Assembly (NCBI GenBank): GCA_947165895.1
Contig: CAMVCB010000001.1
Span: 186,001-250,000 of the forward strand
DNA: 64,000 bases
Source of the DNA: an uncultured Treponema sp.
GTDB taxonomy: Bacteria > Spirochaetota > Spirochaetia > Treponematales > Treponemataceae
Direction: 5' to 3'
Positions within the stretch are counted from its first letter, which is position 1, and each line of letters opens with the position of its first letter. The position numbers were made by a program, and so were the translations under genes. The notes beneath the pieces were generated by a model. That model was not told the origin of the DNA, searched no databases, and saw nothing but the letters and a program-made list of their open reading frames with translations. Shown in pieces: positions 34,286-43,732 of the stretch.

Positions 34286-35260
34286 TTAATACCCTATTTC
34301 CTTAAAAACTGCATCCATAACTTTTGCGTTTTTAATAGAAAATTCTGGGCTTACAAAAGGCTTGGCGCCGCAAGTAATACATTCCCCAAGCTGAGTGATT
34401 TCCAGCGAGTAATTCTGAGGGACATCTATTTTTCTTTCCGTTACGCCCTTTTCTGTAATAATCTGATAGCTGAGTTTTCCAGCCTGGTTGTATTCGATGT
34501 CAGATTTTATGCAGCCTTTTGTGCCGTGGATATAAAGTCTGTCAAAGCGGGAATTAGAGTTCTGCCCCAGGTTCATACCAACATTAAAGGAAGCCCTGGC
34601 TCCGTTTTTAAAACGGATAAATCCGGTTGTGATTTCATCTACTCCTTTTTCTGTAAATTCTGCGCAGGCTTTTACAGCGGCAACTTCTGAATCAATAATG
34701 GAAAGAATCATGGTTGTACAGTAGCAGCCAAGGTCATAGAAGGCACCTCCACCCATTTCCTTGTAAAGGCGGATATCTTCCTTATAGCCCTGGGTCACAA
34801 AGGCTGTGTCGATAAAATCCACATCGCCGATAATTCCGCTTTTTATGTCATCTTTAAGCGACTTTATATAAGGACTGTGAAGATAGGCATAGGCTTCCAT
34901 AAGATTAACGCCGTTTTCTTTTGCGGCGGCAAACATTTCTTCGGCTTCGGCGGCGTTCAAGGCAAGAGGCTTTTCGCAAAGAACGTGTTTTTTTGCCTTG
35001 AGGGCTTTGATTACCCATTCCTTGTGAAGATTGTTTGGAAGGGGGATGTAAACTGCCTGCACCTCTCTGTCTTTTAATAGCTCTTCGTAACTGCCGTAAT
35101 ACTTTTGAAAGCCGTATTCATCCGCAAAGGATTTTGCTTTTTCAAGGCTGCGGCCCGCGATTGCGTAAAGCTCTGCGTTTTTGGCAAGCTTGATTCCCGG
35201 TATTGTTGCCCAGCGGGCTATGTTTGCGGTTCCTAAAATTCCCCATTTAATTTTATCCAT
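34286..35260 (-). CDS. Gfo/Idh/MocA family oxidoreductase
   Basis: 324 residues: Rossmann N-terminus (KWGILGTANIARWA), VYIPLPNNLHKEW, the EKPLALN motif with its catalytic lysine, then the C-terminal alpha/beta domain with MGGGAFYDLGCY. NAD(P)-dependent sugar or inositol dehydrogenases share this layout. Substrate unknown; it could act in sugar catabolism beside the arabinoside genes. The start ATG overlaps the upstream stop (TAATG), so translation is coupled. Confidence 0.87.
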   Translation of the reverse strand: MDKIKWGILGTANIARWATIPGIKLAKNAELYAIAGRSLEKAKSFADEYGFQKYYGSYEELLKDREVQAVYIPLPNNLHKEWVIKALKAKKHVLCEKPLALNAAEAEEMFAAAKENGVNLMEAYAYLHSPYIKSLKDDIKSGIIGDVDFIDTAFVTQGYKEDIRLYKEMGGGAFYDLGCYCTTMILSIIDSEVAAVKACAEFTEKGVDEITTGFIRFKNGARASFNVGMNLGQNSNSRFDRLYIHGTKGCIKSDIEYNQAGKLSYQIITEKGVTERKIDVPQNYSLEITQLGECITCGAKPFVSPEFSIKNAKVMDAVFKEIGY

Positions 35261-36291
35261 TAAAATCTCCTTTTACTTTCTTCCAGTGCAGAAATCACCT
35301 TGTCGCACCAGTCATCAAATTCCTTATCTTCAATCTGACATTCAGGGTGAGACATAACGTAATCAAGTGCGATGCGGACCCCGTCATGAAAAGGAACAGT
35401 CGTTGTCATCTGGGGAACAAGGCGTTTTAGCTTTGAATTGTCAAAAACAACCGAAACAGATTTGTCGCCGGTAAGGCTTCCTTCAAAATCAAAGCCCAGC
35501 TTGTCTCCAACCGCACTCAGATAGTCTGAAGCAACATGATAAGCCTTCAGTTCAACTCCGAGCGCATCAGCAATTGTCTGATAAATCTGATTCCATGAAA
35601 GAACTTCATCACCTGTTATCTGGAAGGCCTCACCGATTGCGTGACGGTTGAGCATAAGTCCTATGTAGCCGGTCGCAAAATCCCTGTTGAAAGTTACATG
35701 CCAGAGGGAAGTTCCGTCCCCCTGAATGATTACAGGCTTTCCGTCAATCATGCGCTTAATGACCTGATAAAAGCCCTTTTTACCGTGCACACCAAGCGGT
35801 ATGTGCCCTTCGTCATAAGTATGGCTGGGGCGGACAATCGTTACAGGAAACCCCTCCTCCCGATATTTTTTGAAAAGGAATTCTTCGCAGGCAATTTTGT
35901 TGCGGGAATATTCCCAGTGTGGATTTGAAAGAGTGGTTCCTTCGGTAATCACATAGTTTGCCGCAGGTTTTGCGTAGGCAGAAGCAGAGGAAATGTAAAT
36001 GTACTGCCTGCACTTTCCTTTAAAGAGACGGTAATCGCGCTCAATCTGCTCAGGAACAAAGCCGATGAACTCATTTACCACATCAAATTCCATTCCGGCA
36101 AGCTTTTTTCGGGCATCTTCTTCATTAGAAATATCACATACAATCTGATGAACACCGGCAGGAACTTCGCTGGCCCTGTTTCCCCGGTTCAAAAGCCAGA
36201 TTTCCCAGTCCGGCCGCTCTGCAAGTGCCCTTACAATTGCAGAAGAGATTGTGCCTGTTCCGCCGATAAACAAAGCCTTTGATTTTTTCAT
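35260..36291 (-). CDS. NAD-dependent epimerase/dehydratase family protein (extended SDR)
   Basis: 343 residues with GGTGTISSAIVRAL for dinucleotide binding, an ISSASAY strand and Y-S-R-N-K (YxxxK). It resembles SDRs that process nucleotide-free or NDP-sugars, and CSP41/dTDP-rhamnose-like reductases. Exact reaction unknown. First gene of a two-gene operon with the Gfo/Idh/MocA enzyme. Confidence 0.8.
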   Translation of the reverse strand: MKKSKALFIGGTGTISSAIVRALAERPDWEIWLLNRGNRASEVPAGVHQIVCDISNEEDARKKLAGMEFDVVNEFIGFVPEQIERDYRLFKGKCRQYIYISSASAYAKPAANYVITEGTTLSNPHWEYSRNKIACEEFLFKKYREEGFPVTIVRPSHTYDEGHIPLGVHGKKGFYQVIKRMIDGKPVIIQGDGTSLWHVTFNRDFATGYIGLMLNRHAIGEAFQITGDEVLSWNQIYQTIADALGVELKAYHVASDYLSAVGDKLGFDFEGSLTGDKSVSVVFDNSKLKRLVPQMTTTVPFHDGVRIALDYVMSHPECQIEDKEFDDWCDKVISALEESKRRF

Positions 36292-36410
36292 AAAGTTCCT
36301 CTTTCTTCTATAATATGTTGATTTAAAGATAAAACAGGTCTAAGAAAAATAAAAGATAATTTTTCATTATAACTAAAGATAAAAATTTCACTCTCCTCCA
36401 GCTCCCCCGA

Positions 36411-36439
36411 TTTTCAATTCCGCAATTTTCCTCTATAAT
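36411..36439 (+). promoter_or_regulatory. Probable leaderless promoter of thiI
   Basis: TTTTCA (36411-36416), a 17-bp spacer and TATAAT (36434-36439), followed by six bases and the ATG at 36446. No Shine-Dalgarno is possible on a transcript starting there. Confidence 0.6.
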
Positions 36440-36445
36440 AAAGTT

Positions 36446-37645
36446 ATGATTACATATCTTGCAAAACTTGGCGAGCTTACCTTGAAGGGCTCGAATCTTC
36501 GCGATTTTGAAAATCTTCTGGCCAGAAATACCAGAAAATGCCTGAGCGGAATTGATGCAAAAGTTGTACTTCACGCGGGCCGAATGTATATCGAATGCGA
36601 TGAAAAAGACAGCGAAAAAGTTGAATTCACATTAAATCATATTCTTGGAATTACAGGCTGGGCAAAGGCCGAAACCTGCGAAAAGACTATAGAAGCAATT
36701 AAGGCTACTGTTTATCAGATTGCCCTGCGTCTTTCTGAAAAAGGCTGCAAAACTTTTAAAATTCAGGCAAAGCGGGCAGAAAAGAACTTTCCTATGAACT
36801 CTTACGAAATCTGCTGCGAGGCGGCGGGCGACGTAGAAAAGCTAATGAAGGTTGACGTTCACAAGCCGGACTGCATTATTTACGTTGAAGTCCGCGAAAA
36901 GGTTTTTGTTTATTCTGATGAAAACGTGGGCTGCCGGGGACTTCCTGTCGGCTCAAGCGGAAAAGGACTTCTTCTTTTGAGCGGCGGTCTTGATTCTCCT
37001 GTTGCGGGTTACCGTATGCTGCGCAGGGGTATGAAAATCGAATGTGTTTACTATCATTCTTATCCTTACACTTCGGAAGAGGCACAGAAAAAGGTAGAAG
37101 ATCTTGCCCAGAAGCTGGCCTACTACGGAATCACCGTTTACCTAAACGTCATTCCATTTACCGAAGTTCAGATGGAAATTAAAAAGAAGGCACCGGAAGC
37201 CTGGTCGACCCTTATGCTGCGGGTCTGCATGATGAAGGTTGCAAATATTCTTGCCGCCCGCTGCAAGGCTCAGTGCATTATTACAGGCGAAAGCCTTGGT
37301 CAGGTTGCAAGCCAGACAATCGAAAACATGAACGTTACCGAACATTTTGCAGAATTTCCTCTTCTCCGCCCTCTCTGCGGCCTTGATAAGGAAGAAATCA
37401 TTGAAACTGCAAACTTTATCGACACATACGAAACTTCAATTCTTCCTTACGAGGACTGCTGTGTTCTTTTCAGCCCTAAGCATCCTGTTTTGCGCGGCCG
37501 CATTGAAGATGCCGAAGAAATCTATAAAAATCTTGGGGTCGACGAGCTCATTCAGAAGTCTTTTGACGACAGAAAAATCATAAAGTTCACTTTTGGCAAT
37601 GAGCCGGACATTCGGACAGACAAAGAAGACCCTAACGAGGCATAG
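36446..37645 (+). CDS. thiI: tRNA 4-thiouridine synthase ThiI
   Basis: 399 residues: a ferredoxin-like/THUMP N-terminal part (YLAKLGELTLKGSNLRDFE) and a PP-loop ATPase (LLSGGLDSPVAGYRM) with the KEEIIETANFIDTYE segment. There is no C-terminal rhodanese domain, so sulfur must be delivered another way, as in many bacteria. The enzyme thiolates U8 of tRNAs and can supply thiamine sulfur. First gene of thiI-udg-priA. Confidence 0.92.
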   Translation: MITYLAKLGELTLKGSNLRDFENLLARNTRKCLSGIDAKVVLHAGRMYIECDEKDSEKVEFTLNHILGITGWAKAETCEKTIEAIKATVYQIALRLSEKGCKTFKIQAKRAEKNFPMNSYEICCEAAGDVEKLMKVDVHKPDCIIYVEVREKVFVYSDENVGCRGLPVGSSGKGLLLLSGGLDSPVAGYRMLRRGMKIECVYYHSYPYTSEEAQKKVEDLAQKLAYYGITVYLNVIPFTEVQMEIKKKAPEAWSTLMLRVCMMKVANILAARCKAQCIITGESLGQVASQTIENMNVTEHFAEFPLLRPLCGLDKEEIIETANFIDTYETSILPYEDCCVLFSPKHPVLRGRIEDAEEIYKNLGVDELIQKSFDDRKIIKFTFGNEPDIRTDKEDPNEA

Positions 37646-37648
37646 GCG

Positions 37649-38437
37649 ATGAAGGCAAGCGAAAAAGAGCTGATTTTTAATCTTCTCAAAAATGCCGCTG
37701 CACAGGCTAACAGCGGATTTGTGCCCCAGGCCTTTGCCAATAAGCCTATTTTTGAAGATGATGACAACCTTACGCAGGAAATGCCTTCTAAAATCGAGGC
37801 GGGTACCGTCTCCCAAGCGCAGACAGCCCCTTCCGCCGTGGTCTCAGGCAGCCAGTCAAGTGCCAGTCCTCTTACAATCGAAAGCATTTCTTCAAAAATT
37901 CAAAAATGTACCCACTGCCAGCTGGCCAGAACCCGCACGAATGTCGTTCCGGGAGAAGGCGTTCCTCACCCGGATGTTCTTGTAATCGGCGAAGGCCCGG
38001 GCTACGACGAGGATATGCAGGGCCGCCCTTTTGTAGGAAAGGCCGGAATCCTGCTTGATAAAATGCTTGCCGCCATCAATCTTTCGCGTACGACAAACTG
38101 CTTTATTGCAAACATAGTAAAATGCCGTCCGCCTCAGAACCGCGATCCCTTTCCCGAAGAAGAGGAAGCCTGTTTTTCTTTCCTTGAAGCCCAGATTAAA
38201 GTTCTCAAGCCAAAGATGATTTTGTGTATGGGCCGCATTTCCGGTCAGAAAATGCTCAATACTCAGGAGCCGGTGGGAAAGCTTCGCGGAAACTTTTTTG
38301 AATACAACGGTATTCCTTTGATGATTACCTATCACCCCAGCGCCCTTTTGCGTAACCAGGATTTGAAGCGCCCGGCCTGGGATGACCTTAAAAAATTCCG
38401 CCAGAAATTAGACAGTCTGACAGGCGGCAATCAGTAA
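37649..38437 (+). CDS. udg: Uracil-DNA glycosylase, family 4
   Basis: 262 residues. An N-terminal 85-residue linker of low complexity precedes the glycosylase domain: C-T-H-C (iron-sulfur ligands), GEGPGYDEDMQGRPFVGKAG (family 4 motif A), KCRPPQNRDP with a further Cys at EEEEAC, and HPSALLRN (motif B). It removes uracil from DNA with a 4Fe-4S cluster. Three nt after thiI. Confidence 0.92.
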   Translation: MKASEKELIFNLLKNAAAQANSGFVPQAFANKPIFEDDDNLTQEMPSKIEAGTVSQAQTAPSAVVSGSQSSASPLTIESISSKIQKCTHCQLARTRTNVVPGEGVPHPDVLVIGEGPGYDEDMQGRPFVGKAGILLDKMLAAINLSRTTNCFIANIVKCRPPQNRDPFPEEEEACFSFLEAQIKVLKPKMILCMGRISGQKMLNTQEPVGKLRGNFFEYNGIPLMITYHPSALLRNQDLKRPAWDDLKKFRQKLDSLTGGNQ

Positions 38438-38440
38438 AAA

Positions 38441-40450
38441 ATGCTCTATCTTCAGATTATTATAAATCGTCCTGTAAACCAGCCCTTTACCTACTCTTAT
38501 ACTGCGCAGCAAGATGAAAAGGCAGAGCTGCGTCCAGAAGTAGGAAAGCGGGCTGAAATCATGTTCGGAAACCAGAAGCTTACAGGCTTTATAATGGAAA
38601 TTACAGAGGAGCTTCCCCCTTCCTGCCCTGTAGAAGCATCAAAAATCCGACCTGTAAAACGCATTTTAGACAAAGAGCCCCTTTTTGGCCCCGAGCTTTT
38701 TGAAATGGCAAAATGGCTTTCCCACTATTATTTATGTACCCTTGGAGAAGCCGTTTTTTCTATGATTCCTTCGGGAAGACGGGAAAGTTCTGCAGGCGGA
38801 TTTTCTTTTGAAAACGAACTTACGGCAGCGCAGAAAAATCTTTTGTCAGATGAGCAGAAGGCTGCTGTAGAAGAAATACTGGCATCTCAAAATACAGCCT
38901 CAGGCCCGGCAAAACTTTTTCACTATCTTTACGGGCCCACCGGCAGCGGCAAAACAGAGGTTTTTCTTACCCTTGCAGAACGCATTCTTTCTCAGGGCAA
39001 GGGCATAATTTATCTTGTTCCTGAAATCAGCCTTACAGGTCAGGTTGCAGCTTCCATTGCAGAACGCTTTGGAAATACAGCGGCAATCATTCATTCAGGC
39101 CTTACTCCAAGCCAGCGCCTGACCCAGTGGCATAAAATCATGCATAAGGAAGCCCGGGTTATTGTTGGTGCCCGCTCTGCAGTTTTTGCCTCGGTTCCCG
39201 ATTTAGGACTTATCATCATTGATGAAGAGCACGACGGCTCTTATAAATCAGGAAACAATCCCCGCTACCACGCCCGTCAGGTTGCCATGAAGAGGGCCCA
39301 GAATCTAAAAATCCCCCTTGTGATGGGAAGTGCAACCCCTTCTGTAGAAGCCTGGTACGGCATGAAAAACGGCACAATTGTCCGCCATATTCTTACAAAA
39401 CGGCTTGCAGGCGGCTCTATGCCCCGCATTTTCTGCATAAATCTTAATCTTTTTGGAAGTGACGGCTGTATATCAAAGCCGCTTGAGGATGAAATCAAAA
39501 AAACACTGGATGCAAAAAAACAGACAATTTTGTTTTTAAACCGCCGCGGCTTTACTCACTTTTTCCGCTGCAATTCCTGCGGCTATGAGCTTGTCTGCAA
39601 AAACTGTTCGGTGCCCCTTACCTATCACAAGGCCACCCACCGCCTCACCTGTCACTACTGCGGCTGGTCAATGACGCCTCCACAGTCCTGCCCTTCCTGC
39701 GGTTCTCTTGATATCGGAAGCAACGGCTTTGGAACTGAGTTTATTGAAGCAGAAACAAGGGCAAAGTTTCCAAATGCCAGAATTCTCCGTCTTGATACGG
39801 ACGTAGCCGGAAAAAAGGAAGAGCTTCTTGCAAGCCTTGAAGATTTCCGCCAGGGAAAATACGACATTCTGCTTGGAACTCAGATGGTAGCCAAAGGTCT
39901 CAACTTTCCAAAGCTGCAGCTGGTAGGTGTCATTATGGCAGACGCAGGCCTTCACATGCCGGATTTCCGCGCCGCAGAAAGAATATTTTCTTTAATTACC
40001 CAGGTTGCAGGCCGGGCAGGCCGCTACTTCCCCGACGGAAAGGTACTTGTTCAGACCTATGATCCCAATAGAGAGCCTGTTTTGTACGCTTGTTCGGGAA
40101 AGATTATTGATTTTTATGAAAAAGAACTTGAAAACCGCCGGCTGCTGGACTTTCCGCCATTCAGCCGCTTGGTAAGAATTGTATTCCGCTCTTTCAATAA
40201 GCGTCTTGCCTACGAAACCGCCGTAAACGCAGCCTCAATCATAAAAGAAAACACCCCGCGCGAAGCAGAAATAATCGGCCCTGCAGAGTGCCCTATAGAA
40301 AAGATAAGTCAAAATTACCGCTATCAGATTTTATTAAAGGGAAAGTCTGTTATTCCATTGCAGGCCGCTGCCCGAAAGCTGGCATTTGAATATACACATA
40401 ATCAGAATGTTTATATTGAATACGATGTGGATCCTGTGAGTTTATTGTAG
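38441..40450 (+). CDS. priA: Primosomal replication protein PriA (helicase)
   Basis: 669 residues: N-terminal DNA-binding part, Walker A GPTGSGKTEVF, DEEH (DEEHDGSY), eight Zn-binding Cys (CNSCGYELVCKNC through PSCGS), QMVAKGLNFP and QVAGRAGR in the helicase C-terminal motifs. It restarts stalled replication forks. Last gene of the thiI operon; a degenerate repeat follows its stop codon. Confidence 0.95.
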   Translation: MLYLQIIINRPVNQPFTYSYTAQQDEKAELRPEVGKRAEIMFGNQKLTGFIMEITEELPPSCPVEASKIRPVKRILDKEPLFGPELFEMAKWLSHYYLCTLGEAVFSMIPSGRRESSAGGFSFENELTAAQKNLLSDEQKAAVEEILASQNTASGPAKLFHYLYGPTGSGKTEVFLTLAERILSQGKGIIYLVPEISLTGQVAASIAERFGNTAAIIHSGLTPSQRLTQWHKIMHKEARVIVGARSAVFASVPDLGLIIIDEEHDGSYKSGNNPRYHARQVAMKRAQNLKIPLVMGSATPSVEAWYGMKNGTIVRHILTKRLAGGSMPRIFCINLNLFGSDGCISKPLEDEIKKTLDAKKQTILFLNRRGFTHFFRCNSCGYELVCKNCSVPLTYHKATHRLTCHYCGWSMTPPQSCPSCGSLDIGSNGFGTEFIEAETRAKFPNARILRLDTDVAGKKEELLASLEDFRQGKYDILLGTQMVAKGLNFPKLQLVGVIMADAGLHMPDFRAAERIFSLITQVAGRAGRYFPDGKVLVQTYDPNREPVLYACSGKIIDFYEKELENRRLLDFPPFSRLVRIVFRSFNKRLAYETAVNAASIIKENTPREAEIIGPAECPIEKISQNYRYQILLKGKSVIPLQAAARKLAFEYTHNQNVYIEYDVDPVSLL

Positions 40451-40455
40451 TTTAG

Positions 40456-40614
40456 CCACAGATGGGACGCCGATTTACACAGATATTTTTTTGACACGGA
40501 TTACACGGATAGGCACGGATTATCACGGATGTATTTTTTAGATATGAATTTTGAAAATGTCCTTTTATTAAAAAAACTATCCGTGTTCATCTGTGTGCAT
40601 CCGTGTCAAAAAAT
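40456..40614. repeat. ACACGGAT-type repeats in a large imperfect inverted repeat
   Basis: Four 9-10 bp units ending CACGGAT stand in tandem (40493-40530). An inverted copy, ATCCGTGT-x-ATCTGTGT-x-ATCCGTGTC, lies at 40579-40607, with T/A runs at each outer edge (TTTTTTGACACGG / CCGTGTCAAAAAA). The element fills the gap between convergent priA and truA and could fold into a long hairpin, so it may stop transcription from both sides. Similar CACGGAT repeats are scattered in many bacterial genomes. Confidence 0.8.
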
Positions 40615-40621
40615 TTCTTTC

Positions 40622-41413
40622 TTACACATGCCGTCTGATTCCGTCAAATTTTATCTCATACAAAAAAAGCCCGGTCGGTGGTGCTGTTACGCCCGCAGAA
40701 ACGCGGTTCTTTGCTGCAAGGATTTTTTCCATGTTGTCCAGCGGCTTTTTGTCCCGGTCAAGCATTACTAAAGTTCCCGTCAACGTTCTTACCATCTTCC
40801 ACAAAAAGGCATTTGCTTCAATTTCAAACACCAGAAGCCTTCCGCCCCACATATCTTCCTGCCAGAAAAATCTTGCACCGTCAATATAGCGGCTTGTAGA
40901 AAGAGAATCATCCCCCGAAGAAGCAAAGCTTGCGCAGTCAATTTCACCACACAGACATTTACAGAAGTGATTAAGCCTTTCTAAATCCGGCTGATAATTT
41001 TTTACATGCCATACATAACGGCTGAGATTTGCGGGTACGGCTTCGGCGGTGGAAATAAAATAATGATAAACCCGGCTTGTTGCAGAAAAACGGGCATTAA
41101 AATCTTCGGGCTTTTCTACAGCCTCTAAAATGCGCACATCCTGAGGTAAAAAAGCATTGAGGGCACGCACATAATTTGCAGCAGGAATTGATTCAATGGG
41201 AGAAAAAAAGTTTGCAGCCTGGGCATAGGCATGAACACCGCTGTCAGTCCTGCCGGAACCGTAAAGAATTGTCGGTTTTTTATGAATTTTTTCAAGGGCT
41301 TTTTCAATTTCCCCCTGAACGGTACGCTGGGCTTCAACCCCTTCTTTATCCTGTCTCTGCCAGCCGCAGAAATCTGTGCCGTCATAGGAGATTTTTAATA
41401 AGATATTTCGCAT
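40622..41413 (-). CDS. truA: tRNA pseudouridine synthase A
   Basis: 263 residues: LKISYDGTDFCGWQRQ near the start, catalytic Asp in GSGRTDSGVHA, and the FLWKMVRTLTGTLV segment near the C-terminus. It modifies U38-40 in the anticodon stem. It follows the DUF2225 gene at 21 nt and ends the dacA transcript. Confidence 0.94.
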   Translation of the reverse strand: MRNILLKISYDGTDFCGWQRQDKEGVEAQRTVQGEIEKALEKIHKKPTILYGSGRTDSGVHAYAQAANFFSPIESIPAANYVRALNAFLPQDVRILEAVEKPEDFNARFSATSRVYHYFISTAEAVPANLSRYVWHVKNYQPDLERLNHFCKCLCGEIDCASFASSGDDSLSTSRYIDGARFFWQEDMWGGRLLVFEIEANAFLWKMVRTLTGTLVMLDRDKKPLDNMEKILAAKNRVSAGVTAPPTGLFLYEIKFDGIRRHV

Positions 41414-41434
41414 TATTTTGTCCCGAAAGAGGCA

Positions 41435-42304
41435 TTAAAACTCATCATCTGCTACAAGTTTTGAAATCTTATCATAAAGATTTCTTGCATGCTCCAGCAA
41501 AGGGCCCGGCTTGTTTTTAGAAGATTTTCCAAGACCAAAAATACGGGCAATGGCAGTTTTTGATTCGGAAAGCTTTTTCATACGAAGCTGCATGTCATCC
41601 TGCTGCCCGTATTTATATTCAAGAAGTCCGCAAAGATAAACAACTCCGTCCCAGCCGTAGTTTTTATCGATATCAGGCCCCATATTATTCAATGAAGAAG
41701 ATGCCTCAGACTTATCAGTTTCACAGACAAGTGACTGCTGATAGAAGAAAAGAGCCTTGCTGTAAAAAATCTTTGAAATCAGGTCAAAATTATGATCCGC
41801 ACAAAGCATATTCATGTCATTTGTAAGCCAGGCAAGACGCAGGGAAATAATTCCTTTTTTCAGGGTTGGTGTCATATAGCCGCCAAGACAGTCATAAGTC
41901 AAAAGTGCCATATAATACATGGCCGCACCGTCATAAAGGGCCCGCTCATGCTTTGTATTAAAATAAGGGAAGATTGTTTCTACCTTTTCCTTTCTTTCCT
42001 GTGAAGTTTCATAAAGCTTTTCAAGCTCTTCCCTGGGGATTTTTTCCTTAAAATCATTCCAGAACATGGCTGTATAGCAGTAAGGACAGGCCCCGATTTC
42101 ATAAATCATAGGAAAAACACGGCCGAATTTTGCAGAAGGCTCATAAATTCTATGAAGCTCATCTGTCAGCTTTCCCGCTATCATTCGTCCGTTACCACTG
42201 CGCATAATTTCGCGGGCAAAAGCCTTGCGGCAGACAGGACAGGGAATCTTATCCTTTGAAAAATATGATAGAGAAAGTTTTTTTGCTTCTTTTATTACTG
42301 CCAT
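41435..42304 (-). CDS. DUF2225 domain protein
   Basis: 289 residues with a cysteine pair C-P-V-C near residue 22 (IPCPVCRKAFAREIM) and a second C-P-Y-C (GACPYCYTAMFW) at about residue 74, followed by helical repeats of TPR-like character. This is the DUF2225 family, found in Firmicutes and spirochaetes; the four Cys probably bind zinc. The role is not known. AAGGAA precedes the ATG. It lies between acpS and truA. Confidence 0.75.
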   Translation of the reverse strand: MAVIKEAKKLSLSYFSKDKIPCPVCRKAFAREIMRSGNGRMIAGKLTDELHRIYEPSAKFGRVFPMIYEIGACPYCYTAMFWNDFKEKIPREELEKLYETSQERKEKVETIFPYFNTKHERALYDGAAMYYMALLTYDCLGGYMTPTLKKGIISLRLAWLTNDMNMLCADHNFDLISKIFYSKALFFYQQSLVCETDKSEASSSLNNMGPDIDKNYGWDGVVYLCGLLEYKYGQQDDMQLRMKKLSESKTAIARIFGLGKSSKNKPGPLLEHARNLYDKISKLVADDEF

Positions 42305-42314
42305 ATATAATTCC

Positions 42315-42695
42315 TTATTTTACAGATTCAATCACGACAAAAGCAAGGGCATATTCTTTTTCATGACTCAAAGAAACATGAAGGCAAAAATCATCCCCAG
42401 CCCTCTCTTTTAAAAGCTCCAGAGCCTTTCCTTCCACCTTCAGCTCCGGCTTACCAAGCCCATCATTCTGTATGTAAACTTCCTTAAGCTCAAAACCTGC
42501 GATTCCTGTTCCAAGTGCCTTTGAAAAAGCTTCCTTTGCGGCAAAGCGGGCGGCATAGTGCTGGCATTGTGCCTGAATGCTGCCCCTTTCCATAATTTCG
42601 GCTGAATTAAAAAATCTCATAAACATCTGAGGATTTTTTACCCATTTTTCAAAGCGGTCGACCTGTGAAATATCAGTTCCAATTCCAAAAATCAC
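42315..42695 (-). CDS. acpS: Holo-[acyl-carrier-protein] synthase
   Basis: 126 residues, the normal AcpS length, with GIGTDISQVDRFEKW, the metal/CoA motif FAAKEAFSKALGTGI, and VSLSHEKEYALAFV. It transfers phosphopantetheine from CoA to ACP. It overlaps cdaR by ATGA. Confidence 0.94.
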   Translation of the reverse strand: MIFGIGTDISQVDRFEKWVKNPQMFMRFFNSAEIMERGSIQAQCQHYAARFAAKEAFSKALGTGIAGFELKEVYIQNDGLGKPELKVEGKALELLKERAGDDFCLHVSLSHEKEYALAFVVIESVK

Positions 42696-43732
42696 GCTTT
42701 TGAGCCTCTTTTATCATCACATAAAGAAATCATCGGAATTGAAGACTCGTTTTCCTTTTCCTCCGAAGCTTTTTCATTCTCTTCCACAGACTCTGCTTCG
42801 AGAACTTCGACTGTTATGCTTTCATCAGATTTTTCAAGCAGGGTAAAGGCATGGGGAAAAGTATAAATTAAAGGAAGCTCATAAACGCCCGGCACAGTCA
42901 CCTTTGAAAAATCAAGACGGACAGTATCAATGGAAGGTGAATATTTTTCAAGATTCAGGAGCTTTCCCTTAAGCCTGAAAGAAACGTAAGGAAGGCTTTT
43001 TTTGAGCTGAAGCTTTTTTGAAAGATGAAGAGGCAGAACAGAAACCTTATCAAATGATTTTTCGCTTTCAGAAGGCCTTACGGAAACAGTAACCTTATAG
43101 GGGCCTTTATCAACTACATTCAGAAGCTTGTTTACAGAAAGATATTCAGCTTCGGTAGAAAAATCTGTACTCGCATTGGAAACCATAACCTTTGTAGTTT
43201 CAATATATTCAAGCCTGTCAATCATTGATTCACCGCCGATAACCTGTGCATAAGAGGGATTTACATCAACATTGGTAATTTCATAACCATGGGCAACTTC
43301 CCCAACAATCGAAGGCTGGATTTTTACAAAGCGGGCTTTTTTAAGCTCAATTCTGGTTGTAATAAATTCAGGAGTAACATGCAGTTCCAGAGGATCAATC
43401 GCAAGCAGTCTGTCAGAAAGAGTAAGGACAACAGGAATATCAAAAGTACCGCTTTCAATATAATCATCAAGATTGATGGATGCCCTGATATCTGAAGCCG
43501 AAATTGAATTGATTGAATCAGGATTTGAGCGGACAATAACATTTACAGAGCCGGGAAGACCTGACTGGTGAGTTACCATGCCGCTTTCGGTTACATGCAG
43601 AGGAATAACAAAGGAACGCTTTTCTACCAGCGAAACCTGATGAAATACATAAAGAATTACAGCCAGAACAAAACATACGATTTTTGCAGGCCATTTTTCA
43701 AAATATTTTTCAATCAATTGCCTGATGTTCAT
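42692..43732 (-). CDS. cdaR: CdaR-like YbbR-domain protein
   Basis: About 346 residues from the ATG at 43732; the longer frame (43786) adds a basic non-conserved leader. One transmembrane span (WPAKIVCFVLAVILYVFHQ) is followed by repeated YbbR beta domains and an acidic tail. CdaR regulates the diadenylate cyclase, whose gene ends 22 nt inside this one. Confidence 0.85.
   Translation of the reverse strand: MNIRQLIEKYFEKWPAKIVCFVLAVILYVFHQVSLVEKRSFVIPLHVTESGMVTHQSGLPGSVNVIVRSNPDSINSISASDIRASINLDDYIESGTFDIPVVLTLSDRLLAIDPLELHVTPEFITTRIELKKARFVKIQPSIVGEVAHGYEITNVDVNPSYAQVIGGESMIDRLEYIETTKVMVSNASTDFSTEAEYLSVNKLLNVVDKGPYKVTVSVRPSESEKSFDKVSVLPLHLSKKLQLKKSLPYVSFRLKGKLLNLEKYSPSIDTVRLDFSKVTVPGVYELPLIYTFPHAFTLLEKSDESITVEVLEAESVEENEKASEEKENESSIPMISLCDDKRGSKA

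Noticed and set aside
40456..40614. CRISPR array
   Set aside because: The repeats are 9-10 bp, partly inverted and without spacers; they fit a dispersed repeat family.
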